Source: Phragmites australis (taxonomy: Eukaryota; Streptophyta; Magnoliopsida; Poales; Poaceae). Taken from it: DNA of 64,000 bases. Location of the stretch: positions 5,649,501-5,713,500 of the forward strand of contig NC_084942.1 in the NCBI RefSeq assembly GCF_958298935.1, written 5' to 3'. Numbering within the stretch: the stretch's first letter is position 1; each line of letters opens with the position of its first letter. The translations under genes were made by a program, and so were the position numbers. Positions 21,836 to 33,027 of this stretch are shown one piece after another. Under the pieces are notes generated by a model. It had not been told where the DNA came from. It searched no databases and saw nothing but the letters and a program-made list of their open reading frames with translations.

Positions 21836-23531
21836 TTACAGTCTCACTATTACAACAGTAAACTACAATGTTATGCACATGAATATCATTCACACCACAA
21901 ATTACAACATTAATTGAACTCAATGATGTCCAACATATAACATGACATCTCCCATCTGCAGCAGAGCCGAAACAACCTGCTTCTACGGGGTTCACACTTG
22001 GGACACCAACGATGCATTTCTTGTAAGTGTGCCCTGTTCCGTTGCACTTGCTACACCACTTCATGCGATGCCCGACCCCTGCTTCATCCATGTCATTGCG
22101 CAGCCTCGCAATCATGTATCATCCCTTCTTCTGCTTTATCTTGTCGGGATCAGGGATGAAAACACAATCGGGCCCAAGTTCCTTCGCGAAAGAACCATAA
22201 ATCCCAAAACCATAGACCTCATGGTTCTAGGTGTCGAACACAGCTTCCTTCTTGAAGTAGTCGAAGACGTACCTCTGATTCCTCATCCCTGTCAAAGCAC
22301 ACATGGCAATCACATATGAGCATGGCTTCTGCAGTAGCATCAGCTTGTAGCAGGTGCAAACGCACCTATCATCGAAGATGGTGCACTTGTGGATAACTCT
22401 CTCATGCTCCCCCTCCCCCCCTCCTTCTTTTGTCCCAGCATAGAATTTTGCATCTGTACTGTGCAGTTCTCATGATCTTCACCCGGTGCATATTTGCCTT
22501 CTCCGTCTTGTCTTCTATGTACTTATTCATTTTCGTCCTATAAATCAGATGAGCATCATTTAGCATCATGTGCGCTATTGCATAGCACTCCCTGAAATAC
22601 TTGCACGTCCCTTAAAGTATGAACTCTACAATCCTCACAAGAGGTAACCCCTCTCACACATTTTATCACCCAGTTGTAAATATCTGCTAAATTTGTAGTC
22701 ATAATGTCATACCTAGCCCCGTTTGTGTCGCAGAGCATAGCTCACTTCTCCCTTGGTCCATTCTCAATCCACTTACTAAATGACCTGGTAGATGACCCGG
22801 TCCTCCGTGTTATGCCAGCTTCATTGTCTGTTGGCAGGGACTCAAGAGGTACTAGTTCTTCCTCCGTTCCCCTCACGAGCCTCCCTACACTCTCCTATGT
22901 TTGCTTCTTCGTCAACTCATCCAGTATCTTCTAGAGAGCATCGAATTTTTGCTATTTGTTCTAACCATATAACCTCTTGAACATGTTCGTAATGCTTTTG
23001 TTCTTGAATTAGTGGAAGAAGTTTGTACCCAAATACCTCATGCACCACTTACTCTACAGATCTGGCCACACAAGTCCCATCATGCCATCATCCATTCCAT
23101 TTTGCAGATCCTGAATTGTTGTGAGCATCCTAGCATGTCGGTCATGTATAAGGCACACATTCGACTGAGCACCAACAATTATCATCCTAACACGGTACAC
23201 ATGAACCAATACCAACTGCTCGTGTTCTCACTCTCCACAAATGCAAAGGCCAAAGGTAGCACTTGGTTGTTCTCATCAACCCCAATAGTAGACATGATTT
23301 GTCCCTTGTACATGCCGGTAAGGAAAGTGTCATCGATGCAGAGGATAGGCTGACAATGCTCGAAAGCTTTTATACACGGTCCTAATGCGAAGAAGCATCA
23401 CTTCAGGACATACTTGCCAGGTTTGAACAGCAATGGTTACTTATCAATATCATAATACGTCGCCGTGTTCCTTTGAGCAATGGTCTATAGCAAGTGTGTA
23501 AGTTGGCATATAACGCTCCATAAATCCTCAA

Positions 23532-23585
23532 CCTCATCTCAATTGTCTTCCTCTTCAACCTCATCTCAATTGTCTTCCTCTTCGC
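23532..23585. repeat. 27-base tandem duplication inside mudrA
   Basis: The unit cctcatctcaattgtcttcc tcttcaa occurs twice head to tail (23,532-23,558 and 23,559-23,585), the last base differing. It duplicates nine codons, RKTIEMRLK, in frame. Confidence 0.85.
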
Positions 23586-23982
23586 CCTTCATGCCTTGTT
23601 GTAGCTGATAGTGTACTTGTACTCCTCCTCAATTTGTCTGATTATGGACCTTGGTTTGTAGTTCAGATTGTTCATAAACTAGACGTACATCACATTGGCA
23701 ACAAAGGCTAAGGTGATGTTCCTGTGGCTGGACTCAAGTTTGTCCATCATGCAAGTGTGGTCCACCACAATCAACGCCTCCCAATACTCAATCCACTTCC
23801 CCTTGAAGCTATGCACCCGTCACGGGCAACCCTTCTCCATGCACTTCACATCATATTTTTTCTTTCTTGACTTGAAAACATAAAACTGTCGACAAAGCAA
23901 TGTCATCCATTAAGTCACAACATCCGTCATAGCCTGACTGGTCAGATACCTAGCACCCTTGGTCACCTCATTCTGCGTATAC

Positions 23983-24162
23983 TCCTAAGGCACCTGATTC
24001 CCCTCATTCACTACAAGATTGTTAAAGTTGGGATTGTTCCAGTCCGCTGGAATAGGAGCATCGTCCTTATCATCCTAAGGCACCTGATTCCCCTCATTCA
24101 CTACAAGATTGTTAAAGTTAGGATTGTTCCAGTCCGCTGGAATAGGAGCATCGTCCTCATCA
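23983..24162. repeat. 90-base tandem duplication inside mudrA
   Basis: Two copies, 23,983-24,072 and 24,073-24,162, start tcctaaggcacctgattccc and differ at only a few bases. The length is 30 codons, so the frame is kept. The near identity shows it is much younger than the coding decay around it. Confidence 0.9.
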
Positions 24163-24771
24163 TCCGACATGTCATACTCAGGAGATTCGTTAGCCTCAAG
24201 ATCATCCCACTCCATCTGTTTAATTAGAGAAGGGATTCATTCCCCCTCATCTGCCTCACCGGTCAGTTCAGTCAGTCGGATAATCCGATGAATGTGAACC
24301 ATCCAGATCAACATCCTCATCATACTCTTCCTTATCACCCTCCTCTTCCGCATACCTCCCACCCTGTATCTCTCCAACTGGCTCTTTATTCTTCTACTAT
24401 TGCATAAGCAATATAAGAGGCCAACCTCTATGCACAACATCCTGCAAGTACCTACTCCAGACTTGATCTTCCCTGAGCGGGTACACCTCCTAGTACACAC
24501 AATCTCTCAAACGGTTGCCCACAATGCTAATAGTCATTTCTTGAACCTCAGGGTCTATTTTGAAACCCCGTATCAACCAGGTGTACAAGTTTCTGATACT
24601 TTTGTGCATAGGCCTAGAGATACCATTATCCATTGCCTGAAATACGGAGCGTACTACCCCTTCCGAACCATATAATATTGCAATGTCCCCATAAAAAAAT
24701 CCTAAACTGCCACTGATCTGACATACCTGGCAACAATCGACACAAACCCTAACATTATTGCGACAGAACAT

Positions 24772-26388
24772 AAATAATTATGTAAAACTACATCTACAAC
24801 AATACAAAATTCATTACAAGCATGATCCAACATGTAGTCTATACTACAATAAAAACACCCATGTCACTACATCAAACGTCTCTAAATCCTACAGCTACTA
24901 CCTCAGTTATGCCTACACTATGTCTAAATCCTACATCTAATACTTAACATAAGTCTAAATACTATATCTAATTGCTAAAATATGTATACAAACATGATCT
25001 AGTTGCTAAACTATATATAACCCTAATTCTAAACCTAGATCTACATTCTAACCTACGTCTAGTAGCTATCCTACCAGATTTCTAAAAAAAATTCTAGATC
25101 TAACCTATAACATATATCAAAATCTACCACTACAGACTATTCTACCAGGTTTGTAAAAAATAACAGAGAAAAAGTATACATTTTTTTCCTTCGGTAGGAC
25201 TTCGCCGTAAAATTTCTCCTCCCTCCCCTCCCATCTCCTCTTCTCTCCTCTCCTCCCCTCCCTCTCCCTCGGCTCGACTAAGTGGAAATGACAGTGTTAA
25301 CATCGGCTAGGCCAGTGGGCGACACCTTTTAGGTGGGCTCGCCCGGCGTCGATGCGACGAAGATCTCGCCCGTTTCAGACCTCAATAAAATGTATTTAAT
25401 ATGCTTTGACCACCGTAGCCTACGAGGCCTCGCCTGTTCATTAAGCGAGATCCTACTCTCGTCCGAGAAACTCAACGAAGCCGTCCGTCCAAGACAACAT
25501 TGGGCCCACCTGCATTTTGTCTAGGCCACCACAACTTATATTGGCAGTTGCCACAGGTTACCAGCCAACGAAAACTTTGTGCGAAACACTCACTCATCCT
25601 TTGCTCTATTCAGTTAAATGCAGCTTCATCCTCTAAAAGGAGGTAAAATTCAGCCTCATAATTAGATTTTCATCGAAATTATCCTGCTTATACTTTGCTG
25701 ATTCATGAGAGATTAAACTGAACCTATTTCTGTTGCACAATCTTTACCATCTAAATCGTTAGAATGACAGTATTCCGGGCCATGATCATAGCAATGCCTA
25801 CCCAAAACAGAGCTGCAGAATTGTGCCCTAGGTTCTAGCTATGCACACTGCTTCACGGATGCCGAGTGAGTCTGCTTCTGAAGATCAATCGAATTTTCCT
25901 CCTCTGATCACTTGTGTTTTCATCTTCAGCCATCGTCCTAAACGCTGCACAACAAAGACATCCATCAGTCAGAGCCATTTTTAAAAAATTTAACCTTGGT
26001 TAATATTACATAGAGATGGCAGGCGATTCTGTGCTTTGGTGTCATCACACATCGGAAGAAAACAACACATGAATGTCATTTTCAGAGGATCGATCTGTAG
26101 AAACAACATGTTCTGCAAGTATCTGTTGATCCTATTTGAGACTTCATTTTATCTCATTTTAGTGTTATTCCCCAACAAAACAGAGTCTAATATGTCATGA
26201 CAGCCCACGCGCCAACGAGCATACCCCAAGAACATAGTCTACATGAATATGTACACTGAGAAGAAAAGGTGGAAAATAGAGCAAGAAGAAAAAACAGAGA
26301 ATTGTGCAACAAATCGGAACTTGCGTTGCATGTTTGAATTTCATGGTATCTATTGACTGATTACCTGTGCTACATGATGTGGAAGAAA
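24772..26388. other. MULE end region and intergenic DNA; no gene
   Basis: 24,780-25,180 is AT-rich with loosely repeated phrases of the type taaatcctacatctaat. 25,200-25,270 is a pyrimidine-rich tract (ctcccctcc type). 25,290-25,530 holds the GGGCGA/TCGCCC cluster taken as the right MULE end. 25,560-26,388 shows nothing recognisable and includes the 3' flank of the next gene. Confidence 0.4.
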
Positions 26389-26937
26389 TCATGAAGAGTT
26401 CATGGAGTAGGCGAGGGGCGCCTCGCTCTCGTTCGAGTGCACCGACGAGCCGTGGTCCTTCCCCGCGGCGTGCTCCTCCCCTAGCACAGTAGTGTCACCG
26501 AACCGCACCCGCCGCGCGCCGCTGCTTGCGGTGGGGGACCCTGCGGCGGGCGACCCGTCGGCGTGCCTCGCGCTGGCGCCGGCTCGCGCGCTCTTGAGGC
26601 TCTTGCTGCTCGGCATCGGCGCCACGGAGGCGACGCCCGTCCTCGACGACGGCTGCCGCTCCACGTAATTCCCTGCCGCCGCCTCCGCCTCCGCGTTCGC
26701 CGAGCAGCAGCACCGGTACGCACACGTGACGATCCAGAACGCCCAGGGGAGCGCGACGAGCGCGAGCCCGGCGGCCGGTAGCCACTGCGGGACCTTGGCC
26801 GGCGGCAGCGTGAGGTAGAGCACCAGGCACCCACCGCCGGCCAGCATGGCCAGGAGGAGCAGCGCCGCCACAACCCACACGCACGCGCTCCCCGCTGTCC
26901 GCGCCTGATCCTGCTGCTGCCTCTGCGGCGGCCCCAT
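26389..26937 (-). CDS. Small plant two-span membrane protein of unknown function
   Basis: The product is 182 residues if translation starts at MGPPQRQQQD. A start ten codons upstream (26,967, MRFDRFREGS) is possible but adds an unlikely leader. Two hydrophobic spans are visible: about residues 19-42 (CVWVVAALLLLAMLAGGGCL) and 52-73 (AAGLALVALPWAFWIV), the second followed by CRCCCS-type cysteines (YRCCCSA) that could be lipidated. The remaining C-terminal half is soluble, Ser/Ala-rich, with ARRVRFGDTTVLGEE and a conserved-looking end, SNESEAPLAYSMNSS. Land plants have a family of such short membrane proteins of unknown role. The gene is a single intact exon with very high GC, typical of a grass coding region. 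Confidence 0.8.
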   Translation of the reverse strand: MGPPQRQQQDQARTAGSACVWVVAALLLLAMLAGGGCLVLYLTLPPAKVPQWLPAAGLALVALPWAFWIVTCAYRCCCSANAEAEAAAGNYVERQPSSRTGVASVAPMPSSKSLKSARAGASARHADGSPAAGSPTASSGARRVRFGDTTVLGEEHAAGKDHGSSVHSNESEAPLAYSMNSS

Positions 26938-27498
26938 CGATCCCTCTCGGAACCGATCAAACCGCAAGAAAAGTCAAGAACCTGATCAACAATCTGCCAC
27001 CAAAGACACTGTTCTTCCAAGATCAGATGATCTTTACAATGTCATCGACCAACTAATTTGTGCCTCCAGTTCTTGGATGCCGATGATCGCAAAGGGCCAA
27101 AAAGTTTTGATCTTTGTAAGTGGTGTTGCTTTTGTGGCGCGTGTCTGAGAGGAAGTTGGAAATGTTCAACCAAAGGTAACTGAAAAATAGGGAGAGACGG
27201 TTGTGGACACCCTATAATAGCATGATAAACTGCATGCAATAGAATTAATTTACAGATAATTACCTGTATTACAACATGCTTTGTACATTGCTCCATTCTT
27301 GATTTGAAGATACATACATCAATGGTAGCTTTACGATAATTTACAATTCAAAACATCACCCTCTTCCGGACCACAATCATATCCACTCACATAATCAGTC
27401 ACAGAAAACTAAGTTAGAGTTGAGAGTTAAGTCGATATAGACGAAGATGATCGTGCACAAAGCATTGCCACAGATTTAGCATGGAAGCCACTGATCAG

Positions 27499-28431
27499 CT
27501 AGCTCAGCCTTAGCAAGCTGTAAAGCTCTTTCATGTACATGCTCTCCTTGTCCTTCATCCTCCTCTTCTTGGAGAACAGCACGCCATTGATGAGAGGAAC
27601 AACCAGCGGCACAATCGGCTTCTGCTTCTGCACCTTCCTTCTCGCCGGCGCCACAGTCCGGCCGCCAGTCACCACCTCCCCATCGGCCTCGCCAAGCCCC
27701 AGCAGGTGGCCCAACGGCTGCCTGCTCGGGCCGCGCCGCTCGGCCCAGACCGTCAGCGCCATGTCGCCGCTGCGGCCTCTCTCGATGCTGGCCCGCTCCG
27801 CCGCCGCCTTGTCGGCCTCCATGTGCGCCAGCTTCGAGAGCGCCCGGTGGAGCTTCGCGTTGAGCGTAGCCATGGACAGCTCCATCTCGGCCAGCCTCCT
27901 CTTGAGCTGTGCCACCTCCTGCCGTGTCCTGGCCGCCTCTTCCTCCAGCTTCTTCATGGAGCTCATTACCATGAGGTCGGCTTCCTTGCGCTCTTGCTCC
28001 TCGTCGTCGTCATTGGCCAGCGACGGCGACGACGCAAAGAACGGCGGCGAGGAGGGCACCAAGTACATTGGCACGTCATCTGAAATTGCCCTCGGCACTG
28101 GCAGTAGGTTTGGAGCAGGGTTATGACTACTTCCCTCTTGCTTGAGATTGTAAGTGGCACTTGCCTTGGAGTGGCTTTCCCTTGTGAGAAGGCCAGAAGC
28201 TCTAACGCCATCACTCCCCTCAAGCTTTGAACTCGAAGCAGCAATGGCAGCGGCACTCGCCTTGGGGTTCCCCTCCCTGCCAACACGACGGTCGCATCGC
28301 GCACCGGCACTTGGCCTGAACTGGGCTTCCCTGACCAGGAGACGTTCACCAAACACGGCGACCGCCTCCTTAACGGACCGGAAGGCGCGGGAGGTGTCGA
28401 CCTCTGAACGGCCCGACCAATCGGCGGCCAT
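27499..28431 (-). CDS. WEB family (DUF827-like) coiled-coil protein
   Basis: This is an intact 310-residue reading frame. The N-terminus, SEVDTSRAFRSVKEAVAVFG followed by ERLLV, is the signature of the short WEB-family proteins, whose Arabidopsis relatives (WEB1 and similar) act in chloroplast photorelocation movement and cytoskeleton-linked processes. After a variable Ser/Ala-rich part, residues about 145-218 form a coiled coil (MKKLEEEAARTRQEVAQLKR and LHRALSKLAHMEADKAAAER). The C-terminus has a basic segment (QKQKPIVPLVVPLI, then FSKKRRMKDKESMYM) typical of the subfamily. The specific function of this member is not known to me. It lies about 0.6 kb upstream of the membrane-protein gene on the same strand and looks independently transcribed. 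Confidence 0.78.
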   Translation of the reverse strand: MAADWSGRSEVDTSRAFRSVKEAVAVFGERLLVREAQFRPSAGARCDRRVGREGNPKASAAAIAASSSKLEGSDGVRASGLLTRESHSKASATYNLKQEGSSHNPAPNLLPVPRAISDDVPMYLVPSSPPFFASSPSLANDDDEEQERKEADLMVMSSMKKLEEEAARTRQEVAQLKRRLAEMELSMATLNAKLHRALSKLAHMEADKAAAERASIERGRSGDMALTVWAERRGPSRQPLGHLLGLGEADGEVVTGGRTVAPARRKVQKQKPIVPLVVPLINGVLFSKKRRMKDKESMYMKELYSLLRLS

Positions 28432-29238
28432 GCTGCAGGTTGCAATGGTGGCTTCCCTGCAGGCTATAATGGATTGGGAGGCACGAACAGGAGCTCCCGG
28501 AGGGGCTTATGTATGTGATGAAAGGTGGCTTGCTTTGCTTCCACTACAATGGCACATAGCCCAGGCCAGCAAGCAAGACACTGGACTGATTACCTAATAT
28601 GATCCTTCAAGTAGAGAAGAGGGGAGTACAAGAAGCTGAAACAGTTATGCTTTCTGTGCAAAAAACGGAGGACGTTATCTTTTGCTGTCCCAGGAATATA
28701 CAACAGGTCCAAGATACCAGATACACTCCTACCTTGGCATCATGGGGGTTGCTGGGAGAAATCATGGTCCTTCACTTGTAAAACAAACAGATTTCTGACC
28801 CCTTATTTACTGATCTCATGAACATTCCATTTTAGCACCCTTGCAAGGGCATCAACCACATTTCTCTTTTGAGAAACATGTAAAATCAACCGCAGGGTGG
28901 TAAAATAGTCATTTCATTTTTTGTATCGCAAGATGATAAGACAATGAATCCATGGTACATTGAACTCAACAAAATGGACTACTATCCATGAAAACTCCTG
29001 TAAAAAATGACAAATGCACACATCCTTCACACCTATTTTAGTACAAAGAAAGATACAAGAATTTATTGAAAAACAAGCCAATGATGAGAGGTAACCAGCA
29101 GGGCAAGTTACCTGATACCAACATTGCTGACAGCTTAAATCAACTAATTCACATGACCAGAACACATCCTACACATCTACTGACAAGTGAGAAGCACCCA
29201 ATTGTTATTGCCCAGGGAAAAACAATCACTGGATACAT
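28432..29238. other. Intergenic DNA between two minus-strand genes
   Basis: It must include the promoter and 5' leader of the WEB gene (left part) and the 3' untranslated region of the E2 gene (right part). No further gene or repeat was recognised. Confidence 0.5.
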
Positions 29239-31195
29239 CTAAAACGTAAGATCCTTGGGATCCTCAATTATCTTGGAGAGTGTTTGCAGAAAAGCAGCAA
29301 GATCAGCTCCATAAATAACCCGATGATCAGCGGTAACATTGACCTAGATGCATTGATCAGGTGGGAAATTATCAAATCAAGTACAAAGTCATCAAATCAA
29401 AATCAGTTTGCGGGAAGCGGAAGTTCCACAGGTACAAAGTAACTTACCTGCAATTGGTTCTTGATCCCAATTCTACCATCTTTTGTACCAACTACTGTCG
29501 GTTGTGATGCTCCAACGGCCATGATTGCTCCCTGTTTTCAGTAACACAGATATTTTAATAAAGGTACGTGGCATTGCATGAAAATAGAAAGGGAGAAATA
29601 AAATCTTCATCTTACAGTTCCAGGTGGCAAGATTGCATCAAATCTATCAACTCCAAACATGCCAAGATTTGAAAGAGTAAATGTACCTGCAGATGAATAT
29701 GAGCAGCTATTAGTATACACAAATAACATGGTTGTCACATCGTACATGTTTGATTTGCCTAAAACCAAGAGCACTAACAAAGTAAAAGTGATAGCAATAG
29801 ACAATACAAGAACCTCTGTAAGTTAAATCGGTCAAATTTAGCCAATACTTTAATTAAGAGACAACAGAGGATTTAAATAAAACATCAACGAATGTTAAAA
29901 CAATAGCACATTAAAAGGTGAAAAAAGTATATGATTCCAGATCCTTATCTGAATTTTTGAATTTCTATCATGCTATTTTATCAGGAAAGTAAACAAGTGT
30001 GCACTGCAGTCTACGGTCACCATTTGGACAGAGCATTATATTTTAAGCAGAGAAAACAAACATCAAATTACTTAACAAAAGCTGGGGCAGATCTGCCTGT
30101 TTGACAGAACTGACAATCAAATGAATCCGGTAAACGAAAACCAAAGAGGCACAAACTATCATTGGCATGCTGGATATTCCTTTTACTCTAAAAAGGTGAC
30201 AGAATACAGAGCATTTGGGGAGAAACTCAAGAAATACTCCACAAAAGTGATATTACATACTGGTACATATTTGGCATACGATCTAGTGCATCGCTTTACC
30301 TCTTTGTTTACTTCATGAAAAATAATAAAGTCATCCAAACTCTGCAATGGTATATATCTAAATTTCTGAAAGTAAATCATGGCACTGTTTTGGACACCTC
30401 TTTCCAGAGAAACTACAACAAGACGTACTACAGCATCGACACAAGGTTTTCCAGGTGAATCTCTGAGGCAAGGTGTAGGAAATTGAAATTAACAACACAA
30501 CAGAGAAAAACGGTTATCACTACATGACATAAGGCTTAAATGGACCTTCACAAAACTTAGCCAACTTGTTACAGCTAATTTGAATTATTTAAGTGTTTCT
30601 GTAGTCCACCCTCCATCTTCAGATTAACAACTGTATATTAGCTTCAGAAAGTTTTTATGTACTGTAAGGAGGCTTGCTCCAAGCCAGCAACATTAGTATA
30701 AAAGAGAATTTGAGCAAATCATAGCTAATTATTAGTTCATACTTCTTAAGTGCATAAAGCCAAAAATAGGATAAAACATGCCTCTTACTGGGCCCTGTTC
30801 CAGATCTCGTTTAAACAACAATTAACTATGGAACCTATCTTATCCCTGAAAGTGAGATGAGATGTTTCACAGTCTCAGTACATAACTACAAACAACCAGC
30901 AATACTTCTTGAATGGAACATGTGTTGACGGTACCATAACTTGCAATTTTGTCACACCATACTCCTAGAAATGAAGCTAATGTGTTATTATTTGGCAGAA
31001 GTCCTAGACTACACAATCAGAGGGGCATGGCCAAGAAAAGTACTGAAGAACAGAAGAAGTCCCATCTAAGAAAAACACTTGTGGCCTGTGGGGTACTCTT
31101 AGGGATATCATGATTCAGTTAAGAGAATGGAAATAGATAAAACTAGAAGCGTACATAAAACTTCAACAAAAACACATAAAATTAGACCATGATTA

Positions 31196-31254
<59 letters not shown>

Positions 31255-33027
31255 TCATAAGTGTTTTGATATGAACACATAACAGTCATTTTCTTCCCCT
31301 CCTCCACATGAAGAGAATTGCACTAGTATCAGGCGATGAAAAGGGGAAGTATCAGAACCATATCATGGCTTTATTATTTCTTAAAAGATTCTAATACAGC
31401 TCTAATGCGTATCAAGGTGTAACAGAGCATTCGAAGTTTATATGGAAATAAGCTGAAGAATCAGGGAAACCTACTACAGAGGATATGTGTCACAAAGCAT
31501 ACATACACAGAGAATTACGACCTTTTTAGACATTATCCAACCAAGTTATAAGGAATCAAAGCAACATCTAGCATCTACCAAATTCTGTTATTCAGGTTCA
31601 GGCCGTACTGAATATGGATTTAGTAGTACACTACACTACTACAGTTAATCCCTACAACCATCTTACTCAGAACATAGAAAAGATGCACATCAATGTGCTA
31701 TGGGTTCAAATTTGTGTATGAAGTGGAGAAAATACCAGAGTTGTACTCATGGGGCTGGAGCTGCTTTGCTCGTGCCTTATCAACCAGCTCCTTCCATTTC
31801 CTCGACAACGAATAAATGTCAACCTGCATAAACCAACAACAAACCATTCATTCAAACAAAAATATCATCACAAACATCAACATTGATTACACATAATAAC
31901 TACACAAAGTGTTGAACCTTATCAGCATCCTGAAGCACAGGAGTAATCAACCCACCATCCATGGCCACTGCAACAGCGATGTTGATGCTACTATTGTATG
32001 TGAAGCTCTTCCCATCCCTGCAGCTGGAGTTCACCACAGGATGCTGCACCAGCGCCATTGCTGTAGCCTTTGCCAACAGAGCTGTCATTGTCACCCCCTT
32101 CGACTTAATCTGCAAAAAGCTCACTCTTTTAGTCAATCATCAACTGCATAACAGAACAGTCCTAGACATTGAAAAGACGCTCACTTTCTTGTAGAGCTGA
32201 TCGAGAGCATCAGTTGTCATGGTGTACCCGACCCTGAATGTCGGGACAGCAAGGCTCTCCACCATGTTCTTGCTGACAGCGCCCTGCATTGTCGTGAATG
32301 GCACTGTCGACCCCAATGGCACATCCGGCCCTGGAGCAGCCACTGGTGCAGCCTTCTTGGGCGTAGCCGCCGCAGCCTCAACATCCTTGGCCACAATTCG
32401 CCCGCCCGGGCCTGACCCCGTGACCGAGAAAAGATCAACGCCGAGGTCCATGGCGAGCTTCTTGGCGTAGGGCGACGCAACCACCCGCGCCCCGCCTTGT
32501 GTCGCTGGCGAGGGCGGCGCGGGAGCAGAGACAGCCACCGGTGCCGGAGGAGGAGGTGGTGGCGGGGGAGGGGATGCTTCTTGGGCGGCGGTTTCTTGCG
32601 GAGGCGGCGGTGAGGCAGATGGGGAGAAGGAAGCGGCCTGGGACTGAGCGAGCGGGATCTCCTCCTCAGACTCCGCGAGGAGCGCGATGGCGGAGCCGAC
32701 GGGCGCGGACTCGCCGGCGGGCACGAGGACCGCAGCGAGGATTCCGTCGTGGAAGGTCTCGACGTCCATGTCGGCCTTGTCAGACTCGACGACGACGACG
32801 GGGTCGCCCTTGGCGAGGCGGTCGCCCTCGGCGGCGGTCCAGGAGACGATCTTGCCCTCGGTCATGGTGGAGCTGAGCGCCGGCATGAAGATCTCCCGGA
32901 TCTTGGCCTCCACCCGGCAGCGGCGGCGGGAGGAGAAGGAGGAGGACGATGCGGCCACGCCCGCGCGGCGGCGGAGCGCGGACGCCGAGGGGAGCATCGT
33001 CGAGTGGAGGTGGAGGAGGCCGGCCAT
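29239..33027 (-). CDS. Plastid pyruvate dehydrogenase E2 (dihydrolipoyllysine acetyltransferase)
   Basis: E2 transfers the acetyl group from its lipoyl arm to CoA, supplying acetyl-CoA for plastid fatty-acid synthesis. Six exons: 33,027-32,185; 32,109-31,918; 31,823-31,736; 29,686-29,616; 29,531-29,448; 29,343-29,239, giving 460 residues. All junctions are GT/AG. The first 40 residues form a Ser/Arg-rich transit peptide. The lipoyl domain follows (about 42-118), with the lipoylated Lys84 in ESDKADMD. Next come a Pro/Ala hinge, the E3-binding domain (ASPYAKKLAMDLGVDLFSVT then GSGPGGRIVAKDVE, 184-217) and the catalytic domain to TADHRVIYGADLAAFLQTL near the end (His433). A start 23 codons upstream (33,096) is open, but MAGLLHLHS is the likelier start. 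Intron 3 is 2,049 bases and holds a (TA)26 tract. Confidence 0.95.
31197..31248. repeat. (TA)26 microsatellite in E2 intron 3
   Basis: This is a perfect run of 26 TA units. It lies well inside the 2-kb intron, away from both splice sites. Confidence 0.97.

Larger units (their letters stand above)
21900..24771 (-). pseudogene. mudrA-like MULE transposase, decayed
   Basis: Pieces in order on the minus strand follow. The N-terminal segment (24,490-24,771) has CVDCCQVCQISGSLGFFYGD and NLYTWLIRGFKIDPEVQEMT. An acidic linker comes next (EEEGDKEEYDEDVD). The MuDR region (about 23,880-23,540) has VKCMEKGCP and NITLAFVANVMYV. The DDE core has CIDDTFLTGMYKGQ (23,300-23,340) and LAFAFVESENTSSWYWFM, with the catalytic Asp of the DxT motif. 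Then come RYDIMTTNLADIYNWV, a SWIM finger CVCTCYKL ... PCSY (22,306-22,360; His replaced by Tyr) and a zinc knuckle CSKCNGTGHTYKKC (22,014-22,057). Many stops and frameshifts make it inactive. The enzyme would cut and move the MULE ends. Confidence 0.88.
14140..25530 (-). mobile_element. Large decayed MULE (Mutator-like) region with PMD and GRF-like cargo genes
   Basis: The region holds, on the minus strand, a mudrA-type transposase (about 21,900-24,771), a plant-mobile-domain gene (17,463-20,190) and two GRF-like zinc-finger genes. A third GRF-like gene lies on the plus strand. Both flanks carry clusters of the string TCGCCCGTT/GGGCGA. The phrase TCTCGCCTGTTCAT at 14,225-14,240 (minus strand) recurs as CCTCGCCTGTTCAT at about 25,430-25,443 (plus strand), so the flanks are in inverted orientation, as expected of element ends. 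Exact ends and a 9-base target duplication were not found, so the limits are approximate and one-element status is inferred. A Sirevirus-type LTR (20,208-21,835) interrupts it. Confidence 0.6.

Noticed and set aside
26481..27020. Minus-strand ORFs in other frames over the membrane-protein gene
   Set aside because: Arg- and Gly-rich frames produced by high GC. The chosen frame has clear membrane spans and a conserved-looking C-terminus.
27533..28126. Plus-strand ORF of 197 codons opposite the WEB gene
   Set aside because: It mirrors the coding strand of the WEB protein and has low-complexity Ser/Leu-rich content.
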